Origin: X23 sp050251575
Lineage (GTDB): Bacteria > Bacillota > Clostridia > SK-Y3
DNA length: 10,366 nucleotides
Assembly (NCBI GenBank): GCA_050251575.1
Contig: JBFWMP010000102.1
Span: 1 to 10,366 of the forward strand
Direction: 5' to 3'
Below are positions 1-4,942 of this stretch, in pieces. Every line of letters begins with the position of its first letter. Position 1 is the first letter of the stretch. The notes below the pieces were generated by a model. That model was given only the letters and a program-made list of their open reading frames with translations, was not told where the DNA came from and ran no database searches. A program made the position numbers and the translations under genes.

Positions 1-367
1 CAAACATTTTTGATGCCACCCCCAGGATATATCCTTCTCTCTTAAACTCTATTGCCGATGATACGATAGCATTAGCAAAGCCAGTAATAGGAACAATCGT
101 TCCTGCACCTGCATGTTTTGCAAGGCCATCATATAGATCCAAGCCCGTTAATAGAGCTCCTAAAAGTATCATTACTATTGCTGTCGCCCCGGCGACTTGA
201 TCGGTACTCATGCCTCGTGCCTTGAAATAATTACTTACCAACTGCCCTATAAGGCAAATTAATCCTCCGATTATAAAAGCTTTAGTCGCATTTTTTATAA
301 TCGGCGAATCAGGAGACTTTTTTTGTACATATTTTTCATATTCTTTTTTTGTGAAAATTTGATCCAT
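1..367 (-). CDS. spoVAC: Stage V sporulation protein AC (SpoVAC), 3' part outside window
   Basis: Membrane subunit of the SpoVA apparatus, which moves Ca-dipicolinic acid across the spore inner membrane; the B. subtilis SpoVAC protein has been described as a mechanosensitive channel. The first 122 codons are visible; the C-terminus lies beyond position 1. The protein opens MDQIFTKKEYEKYVQKKSP. A hydrophobic helix follows at about residues 29-41 (AFIIGGLICLIGQL). A second hydrophobic stretch, about 59-73, is rich in small residues. Then comes the conserved-looking segment AKHAGAGTIVPITGFANAIV. This layout matches the family as I know it. The ATG at 367-365 follows GAAGGGAG with good spacing. 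In related Clostridia spoVAD and spoVAE follow; here they would lie left of the window. A 61-base gap separates it from the upstream 51-aa membrane protein, and both probably share a forespore promoter. Confidence 0.93.
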   Translation of the reverse strand, partial: MDQIFTKKEYEKYVQKKSPDSPIIKNATKAFIIGGLICLIGQLVSNYFKARGMSTDQVAGATAIVMILLGALLTGLDLYDGLAKHAGAGTIVPITGFANAIVSSAIEFKREGYILGVASKMF

Positions 368-428
368 AGTGTCTCCCTTCTTTGTAGTCGTTAGGTGCAT
401 TTAGGAAAAGCTTGATTGGATTAGTTCC

Positions 429-584
429 TTAATCAGAATAAAATTCCTTAGAATATACAAAAACTCCTCGTGCAGGTATTTTATCATTTATTTTCCTAAC
501 ATTTAACACCCAATAAGCTACCCCAATCAACAGCGCCGCCACTAATACAGGATAAACAAACCTTCTTACTCCAACCTTAACCAT
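429..584 (-). CDS. Small single-pass membrane protein between sigF and spoVAC (51 aa, hypothetical)
   Basis: I do not recognise this protein. It is read from an ATG at 584-582, preceded by GAGGTG six bases upstream (TATTGAGGTGAGCAGT-ATG), and ends in TAA at 431-429. The 51 residues start with a basic stretch (MVKVGVRRFVYP). One strongly hydrophobic helix follows at about residues 12-27 (PVLVAALLIGVAYWVL), then a short charged tail (VRKINDKIPARG...) ending YSKEFYSD. The positive-inside rule does not decide topology, because both flanks are basic. It lies after the sigF terminator and 61 bases before spoVAC, on the same strand, so I infer co-expression with spoVAC in the forespore. The strong ribosome site, clean TM helix and operon position argue for a real gene; its role is unknown. 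Confidence 0.68.
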   Translation of the reverse strand: MVKVGVRRFVYPVLVAALLIGVAYWVLNVRKINDKIPARGVFVYSKEFYSD

Positions 585-621
585 ACTGCTCACCTCAATA
601 TTTTTGTCTTACATTAATATA

Positions 622-649
622 TTATTTGAAAAGTTAGTTATTAATATTC
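622..649 (-). promoter_or_regulatory. Candidate forespore (sigma-F/sigma-G-like) promoter for the small ORF and spoVAC
   Basis: On the minus strand GAATA (649-645) is followed after 16 bases by CAAATAA (628-622). This partly fits the sigma-G/sigma-F style pattern (GHATR, then CATNHTA), with two mismatches in the -10. A promoter is needed here because the upstream sigF unit appears to end in a terminator and spoVAC genes are forespore-expressed in known spore formers. The surrounding DNA is very AT-rich, so chance matches are likely. Confidence 0.3.
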
Positions 650-675
650 TTTATTCAAATAATATCCAATCAAAC

Positions 676-752
676 AAAAAAATTCGTAGTTTCTAGCCTT
701 ATTCCAAATCCTTGTATACGGATTTATAGAATTAACAACTATAAACTACGAA
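676..752 (-). terminator. Rho-independent-type terminator after sigF
   Basis: Two arms, 683-696 and 739-752, pair with one mismatch in 14 bases (core TTCGTAGTTT/AAACTACGAA, 10 of 10). The 42-base loop holds a smaller nested hairpin (AAATCC...GGATTT with flanking ATTC/GAAT). On the minus strand the stem is followed at once by seven T residues (682-676). The right arm begins three bases after the sigF stop codon. The stem is AT-rich and the loop long, so strength is uncertain, but position and T tract fit a transcription terminator. Confidence 0.65.
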
Positions 753-755
753 CAT

Positions 756-1502
756 TCAGCTTACACTTATTCTTTTTTTCATCTCACTTAATATCTTTTT
801 TTCGATTCTAGATACCTGAACTTGAGATATTCCTAAAATATTTGCAATCTGTGTTTGCGTCTTTTCTTTAAAATATCTGAGAATAATAATCTGTCTTTCT
901 CTCGGTTTTAATGTATCCAATACCTGTTTTAATGCAATCTTGTTAATAATTTGTCCTTCTTCGTCATCCCCTTGGGCAATTCTATCGATTAGCAATATCG
1001 GTGAACTATCCCCTTCATGCAGGGTGGTATATAAAGATTCCGGCACACTACTTGCATCCATTGCCATTACTAAATCTTCTGCTTCAATATTGAGCTTATC
1101 TGCAATTTCATGAATGGTAGGCTCACGTCCCAGGCTCTTAGTAAGCATTTCTTTTACTACTCTAGCCTTATTCGCTGTTTCTTTCAGGGAGCGGCTTACC
1201 TTAATAATTCCATCATCCCGAATAAACCTTTTTATCTCTCCCATAATCATCGGAACTGCATAGGTAGAAAACTTGACATCAAACTGCTCGTCAAACTTTT
1301 TGATTGCTTTAATTAAGCCAATACATCCTATTTGAAAAAGATCATCTGCTTCATAACCCCGATTCTGAAACTTCTTAACGATGCTCCATACAAGTCCGAT
1401 ATTCGTCTCTATTAGTATCTCCTGTGCTTCCTTTTCGCCATCTTTCGCTCTATTGATAAGGTTCAGGGTAACTTGGTCTATTCCCTGACTCAATGATATC
1501 AC
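756..1502 (-). CDS. sigF: RNA polymerase sigma-F factor
   Basis: Forespore-specific sigma factor, the first compartment-specific regulator of sporulation, held inactive by SpoIIAB until SpoIIAA releases it. The 248 residues show region 2 with the core-binding stretch (DDLFQIGCIGLIKAIKKFD, about 53-71) and the -10 recognition part (FSTYAVPMIMGEIKRFIRD). The sequence IIKVSRSLKE is typical of the SigF/SigG group. Region 3 follows at about 115-150. Region 4 carries the helix-turn-helix TQTQIANILGISQVQVSRIE (about 215-234). Length is close to the usual 250-255 residues. Two starts are possible: GTG at 1502-1500 with GGAG ten bases upstream, or TTG at 1493-1491 (codon 4) with AAGGGGTG six bases upstream; the second has the better ribosome site. 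It is the last gene of the spoIIA operon, 23 bases after spoIIAB, and is followed by a terminator. Confidence 0.96.
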   Translation of the reverse strand: MISLSQGIDQVTLNLINRAKDGEKEAQEILIETNIGLVWSIVKKFQNRGYEADDLFQIGCIGLIKAIKKFDEQFDVKFSTYAVPMIMGEIKRFIRDDGIIKVSRSLKETANKARVVKEMLTKSLGREPTIHEIADKLNIEAEDLVMAMDASSVPESLYTTLHEGDSSPILLIDRIAQGDDEEGQIINKIALKQVLDTLKPRERQIIILRYFKEKTQTQIANILGISQVQVSRIEKKILSEMKKRISVS

Positions 1503-1525
1503 CCCTTTTCTTCTCCAGGTCAGTA

Positions 1526-1960
1526 CTATTCATTAAAACTGTTGATTTTTTTGGTCATTCTCACTGTGGTACCCTTACCTACTTCAGATTTAACCTCGAC
1601 AGAATCCATAAACGTTTCCATAACAGTAAATCCCATTCCAGATCGTTCCATCTCAGGATGAGTGGTATATAGCGGCTGACGTGCTAATACAATATCTTCT
1701 ATTCCCTTACCATTATCATCAACAATAACCTCAATCATATCGCCAATAATTCTGCTGCGAATAACAATATAACCCGCCTGATTTTCATAGCCATGAATAA
1801 TAGAATTTGTAACAGCCTCAGATACTGCTGTTTTGATATCAGCAAGCTCTTCTATCGTAGGATCCATTTGTGATGCGAATGCCGCTACAGCTACCCTTGC
1901 AAAGCTCTCATTGCTAGACCTGCTTAAGAACTCTATTTTCATCTCGTTTTTTATCTGCAT
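1526..1960 (-). CDS. spoIIAB: Anti-sigma-F factor / SpoIIAA serine kinase SpoIIAB
   Basis: Binds and inhibits sigma-F and phosphorylates SpoIIAA, acting in the pre-divisional cell and forespore. The 144 residues form one GHKL (HATPase_c) ATP-binding domain. The N-box lies at about 46-56 (VSEAVTNSIIHGYEN region, with Glu48 and Asn52 as presumed catalytic and Mg-binding residues). The G1 box DDNGKGIED is at 81-89. The ERSGMGFTVM lid/G2 segment is at 105-114 and GKGT at 128-131. No key residue is missing and the length matches the family. The ATG at 1960-1958 follows AGGGGGG nine bases upstream. It starts 14 bases after the spoIIAA stop, which is typical of the coupled spoIIA operon. Confidence 0.97.
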   Translation of the reverse strand: MQIKNEMKIEFLSRSSNESFARVAVAAFASQMDPTIEELADIKTAVSEAVTNSIIHGYENQAGYIVIRSRIIGDMIEVIVDDNGKGIEDIVLARQPLYTTHPEMERSGMGFTVMETFMDSVEVKSEVGKGTTVRMTKKINSFNE

Positions 1961-1974
1961 GTTAATTATCCCCC

Positions 1975-2310
1975 CTACATCTCTTTTATAGCATCATTTA
2001 AGTTATTATAAACCGGTATAATCTTATGCAATCCAGAAATATTGATAATCCTATCTGTTTGAGGATTCAAACCGACAATGCCTATCTTACCGCTTATCTT
2101 CTGAATCTGCTTATACCTCCCTATAACTACTCCTATGCCGGAGCTGTCCATAAAGCTCAATCCTTCAAAGTCAAAGATTAGATTTTTGATTTGCTTCATA
2201 TTTATTTCTTTATCTATTTTTTCTCTGACCTCAACTGACGTATGATGATCCAACTCACCTTGAATTTTTGCTATCAGCGTTCTGTTTGTCATTTGAAAAC
2301 TTATCTGCAA
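1975..2310 (-). CDS. spoIIAA: Anti-sigma-F factor antagonist SpoIIAA
   Basis: STAS-domain protein that, when dephosphorylated by SpoIIE, displaces sigma-F from SpoIIAB. The 111 residues show the STAS pattern: ELDHHTSVEVREKID (19-33), the beta strand NLIFDFEGLSFMD (43-55) and the phosphorylation loop DSSGIGVVIGRYK (55-67). Ser57, second serine of DSSG, aligns with the phosphorylated Ser58 of B. subtilis. The start is a TTG at 2310-2308, supported by AAGGAGGG (2324-2317) six bases upstream; the first in-frame ATG (codon 7) has no ribosome site. It is the first gene of the spoIIA operon and has a sigma-H-type promoter directly upstream. Confidence 0.97.
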   Translation of the reverse strand: MQISFQMTNRTLIAKIQGELDHHTSVEVREKIDKEINMKQIKNLIFDFEGLSFMDSSGIGVVIGRYKQIQKISGKIGIVGLNPQTDRIINISGLHKIIPVYNNLNDAIKEM

Positions 2311-2342
2311 GTATAACCCTCCTTATTTTTTCATCATACTTT

Positions 2343-2371
2343 ATATTCTACATATAATTGGAATCTCCTTC
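2343..2371 (-). promoter_or_regulatory. Sigma-H promoter of the spoIIA operon
   Basis: On the minus strand GAAGGAGAT (2371-2363) is followed after 11 bases by GTAGAATAT (2351-2343). The sigma-H consensus is RnAGGAwWW, 11-12 bases, RnnGAATwW, so the -35 has one mismatch and the -10 is a full match. The spacing is right and the spoIIAA ribosome site lies about 20 bases beyond. spoIIA is a known sigma-H/Spo0A target in Bacillus, which supports the reading. Confidence 0.8.
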
Positions 2372-2390
2372 CAAGAAATCAGTCTAGTTT

Positions 2391-2397
2391 TGTAGAA
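2391..2397 (+). promoter_or_regulatory. Candidate Spo0A box upstream of the spoIIA promoter
   Basis: TGTAGAA, inside TTTTGTAGAAT, differs by one base from the 0A-box core TGTCGAA. It lies about 20 bases upstream of the sigma-H -35 element, a position where Spo0A~P activates spoIIA in Bacillus. A second one-mismatch heptamer, TGTCGAT on the minus strand, occurs at 2427-2421, overlapping the edge of the large palindrome. One-mismatch heptamers are common in AT-rich DNA, so this is a suggestion only. Confidence 0.35.
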
Positions 2398-2421
2398 TAT
2401 TATCTTTTTTATGCCAAAAAT

Positions 2422-2489
2422 CGACAATGTGAAGGGGACGGGGGTTAGACAACTTTGGTTGTCTAACCCCCGTCCCCTTCACATTGTCG
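2422..2489. repeat. Perfect 32-bp inverted repeat with 4-base loop (REP/MITE-like)
   Basis: The left arm 2422-2453 and right arm 2458-2489 are exact reverse complements over 32 bases, around the loop TTTG. The arm begins CGACAATGTGAAGGGGACGG and is much more GC-rich than its surroundings. The right arm ends one base before the stop codon of the TPR gene (2492-2490). T-rich bases follow on both sides (ATTTTTGG on the minus strand, CTAATTTTTAC on the plus strand), so it may also terminate transcription in either direction. Large GGGGACGG-containing palindromes of this kind recur in some Clostridia and have been seen near IS200-like/RAYT transposases; that link is from memory and not shown here. 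Confidence 0.9.
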
Positions 2490-3584
2490 CTAATTTTTAC
2501 TAATCTCCTTAAGCCTGTTTTTCGAATATGCAGCGTATTGACTGTCAGGAAAAAGATTAATGATCTGATTATAATAATTAGATGCATTGACATGATTACC
2601 TGTGATCTGATAACATCTAGCAGCAAAATACAGTGCATATTGATATTCATTACCGTTTTTTATATCAAACTGTATTGACTTATTAAGAGGTTGTATCGCC
2701 TCACTATATTTTCCGCTATTGTACAGGTTATAACCTTTATAATAATATTCCCGCGCAAGCTGGGGAATTATCTTTGCATATAATGCATCATACTTCTCTT
2801 TTTCTACATCATAAAACTCAATATTTTTAAGCGTTAATAACAATTCTCCAGCATCATCTGTGCTTCCTTCATTATATAATTTCTCAGCCAATATTATTTT
2901 TTTGATATTATTCAAATAGGCAATTTCTTTATCCTTATCTGCTAACTGCTGCTGAGACTTTTCGATATTAATTTCGGCAGCTTTCAAATCATTGCTATAA
3001 GTATTTATTTTGTCTTTATATGACTTCTCAAGAGTATTCCATTGGACCGTATCAACATCATTGAGGGATTTGAAATTTCCAATTGCATTATAAAAAAATA
3101 CTGAAGTTACTAAAACACCGGCTATAAATACTAATATCCCCTTCATAATGCCAAAATGGAATTGGAGTGGCTTAATCTTAATACTGATTGGAGCTTTTAA
3201 GGGAAATAACCCACCTTTTCTATTATCCTTCTTGTAGCGGATTTTTTCTATATGCTTAAGATACTGATAGGCTTTCGCTATCGTATTATCACTTTCTGTA
3301 ATGCCTCTTAGCAATTCTTCAGCTTGTTCTAATTGATTTCTCAAAATATAGCATAAGCCGAGCAAAATCTTTGCCTCCATAAAATCAGGATTAATTGAAA
3401 TAGCTTTCTTCAATTCTATCGTAGCTATATCTTCACTTTTCGAATGCAAGCTTTCGAGAGCCTGATTATATAACATCACTGATTTTCTCAACTCATCCGA
3501 ATCTATACCCTGACTCGCGGCATCCAGCACGTCTAATTCCTTGATAGCTAAAAATCTGGCTAGTTCTTTTCCAATATCAAGCAC
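2490..3584 (-). CDS. Membrane-anchored tetratricopeptide-repeat protein, function unknown
   Basis: The family is not recognised beyond its domain make-up. Residues here are numbered from the longest frame, which begins with a TTG at 3614. An N-terminal soluble part has TPR-like helices at about 47-105 (VMLYNQALESL, ELKKAISINPDFMEAKILLGL, NQLEQAEELL). One hydrophobic helix follows at about 156-175 (IMKGILVFIAGVLVTSVFF), then a charged, probably coiled-coil stretch (192-240). The C-terminal TPR array at about 284-372 includes YYKGYNLYNSGKYSEAIQPL and ARCYQITGNHVNASNYY. The C-terminal TPRs resemble YbgF/outer-membrane-assembly style repeats. I prefer the GTG at 3584 (GGGGTG seven bases upstream) over the TTG at 3614, which lacks a ribosome site and would add MRLFCEGCGA with a lone CxxC. 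It lies 65 bases after folC and before the palindrome; a scaffold role is inference. Confidence 0.82.
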   Translation of the reverse strand: MLDIGKELARFLAIKELDVLDAASQGIDSDELRKSVMLYNQALESLHSKSEDIATIELKKAISINPDFMEAKILLGLCYILRNQLEQAEELLRGITESDNTIAKAYQYLKHIEKIRYKKDNRKGGLFPLKAPISIKIKPLQFHFGIMKGILVFIAGVLVTSVFFYNAIGNFKSLNDVDTVQWNTLEKSYKDKINTYSNDLKAAEINIEKSQQQLADKDKEIAYLNNIKKIILAEKLYNEGSTDDAGELLLTLKNIEFYDVEKEKYDALYAKIIPQLAREYYYKGYNLYNSGKYSEAIQPLNKSIQFDIKNGNEYQYALYFAARCYQITGNHVNASNYYNQIINLFPDSQYAAYSKNRLKEISKN

Positions 3585-3649
3585 AGCTCCACACCCCTCG
3601 CAAAATAATCTCAATACTACTATTCAACAAGGAGCAATATATTCCTGCT

Positions 3650-4942
3650 TCATTTATAAATTTTTTTGAAAATCTTTCTTATATGCGCAATTAAATACAA
3701 TGAACCACAGCAGCAAATTAAGTCATTAGAATCTCGATTGCATATTCCACGCTTAATAGCCTCTCTGATATCATTCTCTTCAAATACCTCATTACAATAT
3801 CTGTTTGCAATTCTGCCTAACTCCTCTGCAGATACCGCTCTAGGGTTAATGGGAGTCGTTGTGATAATCCTATTTGCTTTAGGAGCGATAATGTCAAGAC
3901 ACCTTTCGTACTCTTTATCACGAAGCATTCCTATTATCAACGTAATGTTCCTTTGGGACCCATACTTTTCTAATGCCTCCGCGAGTGCTGTTATCCCTGA
4001 TACATTATGTGCACCGTCTACTATAAAAAGAGGTTTTACACTCAAGACTTCCAATCTACCCGGCCATCGTACCTTTTCTAAACCTTTTCTGATATGCTCC
4101 TCCATTATTTCTAAATGATATCTTCTATTTAGAATGTCCACCACAGTAATTGCTGTAATAGCATTCAAAACCTGATGGCTTCCCAGAAGGTTCAACCTTA
4201 GATTGCGAAGCTCCTTATAGTGAAATTTGATTCCTTCCAAGGTCTCAGAAACAATCTCTTTGAATGAAGAATCTACCTGTATGAGTTCAGCATTTTTTTC
4301 TAAGCAGGTCCCGGCAATTATGGCTTTTACATCTGATTCTTGCTCCGGGTACAGCACTGCCAGACCATTTTTCTTAATAATTCCGCCTTTTTCATAAGCA
4401 ATCTTCTCAAGTGTATCTCCTAACCATTCCATATGATCCATGCTGATAGAGGTGATAACAGAGACTAACGCTTCCTCAATGATATTGGTAGCATCAAAAC
4501 GTCCGCCTAATCCCACTTCAAGGACAACATAATCACATTGCAGGTCATAATAGTATTGAAAAGCAATCGCTGTCACAATTTCAAATTCAGTTGGATGATT
4601 ATGACCCTGCTCGACCATGATTTGAATATACGCTTTTACCTGTTCGGTAATATCAGCCAAATGCTGCTTATCTATTTGCCTTCCACTTACTTGAATTCTC
4701 TCAGTAAATTCCTCAATATAAGGGGACGTATACATCCCAACCTTATACCCTGCTTCTATAAGGATTTGAGTAACCATGGCGGTAGTGGAACCTTTTCCAT
4801 TCGTACCGGCTATATGTATAAATTTTAACTTCTTTTGCGGATTTCCCATTAACTCCAATAAGATTCGGATATTTTCCAAGCCTAACTTGGAGCCAAACTT
4901 CAATGTCCCATGAATATACTCCAACGCTTCTTCATAATTCAT
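3650..4942 (-). CDS. folC: Folylpolyglutamate synthase / dihydrofolate synthase
   Basis: Cytoplasmic ATP-dependent ligase that adds glutamate to dihydropteroate and/or tetrahydrofolate, keeping folates in the cell. The 430 residues match the usual Mur-ligase-like length. Visible motifs are the P-loop HIAGTNGKGSTTAM (43-56), TSPYIEEFTERI (72-83), LEVGLGGRFDATN (141-153), SISMDHMEWLG (165-175, metal/ATP-binding His), RWPGRLEV (292-299) at the domain junction, and IVDGAHN (307-313) in the C-terminal domain. The ATG at 4942-4940 overlaps the valS stop in the sequence ATGA, so translation is probably coupled to valS; the ribosome site is weak (AAAAGG). It should therefore fall under the valS T-box control. 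No missing residue is seen. Confidence 0.97.
   Translation of the reverse strand: MNYEEALEYIHGTLKFGSKLGLENIRILLELMGNPQKKLKFIHIAGTNGKGSTTAMVTQILIEAGYKVGMYTSPYIEEFTERIQVSGRQIDKQHLADITEQVKAYIQIMVEQGHNHPTEFEIVTAIAFQYYYDLQCDYVVLEVGLGGRFDATNIIEEALVSVITSISMDHMEWLGDTLEKIAYEKGGIIKKNGLAVLYPEQESDVKAIIAGTCLEKNAELIQVDSSFKEIVSETLEGIKFHYKELRNLRLNLLGSHQVLNAITAITVVDILNRRYHLEIMEEHIRKGLEKVRWPGRLEVLSVKPLFIVDGAHNVSGITALAEALEKYGSQRNITLIIGMLRDKEYERCLDIIAPKANRIITTTPINPRAVSAEELGRIANRYCNEVFEENDIREAIKRGICNRDSNDLICCCGSLYLIAHIRKIFKKIYK

Noticed and set aside
2454..2457. Palindrome as an antisense RNA or toxin-antitoxin locus
   Set aside because: No promoter or small frame with a ribosome site is associated with the hairpin.
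2422..2489. Palindrome as a CRISPR repeat, phage attachment site or origin
   Set aside because: There is a single copy with no spacers, no integrase or replication gene nearby and no tRNA end involved. REP-like repeat or terminator is simpler.
2384..2650. An 88-codon minus-strand frame that runs across the palindrome
   Set aside because: It overlaps the TPR gene out of frame, reads through the palindrome, has no ribosome site and shows no recognisable domain.
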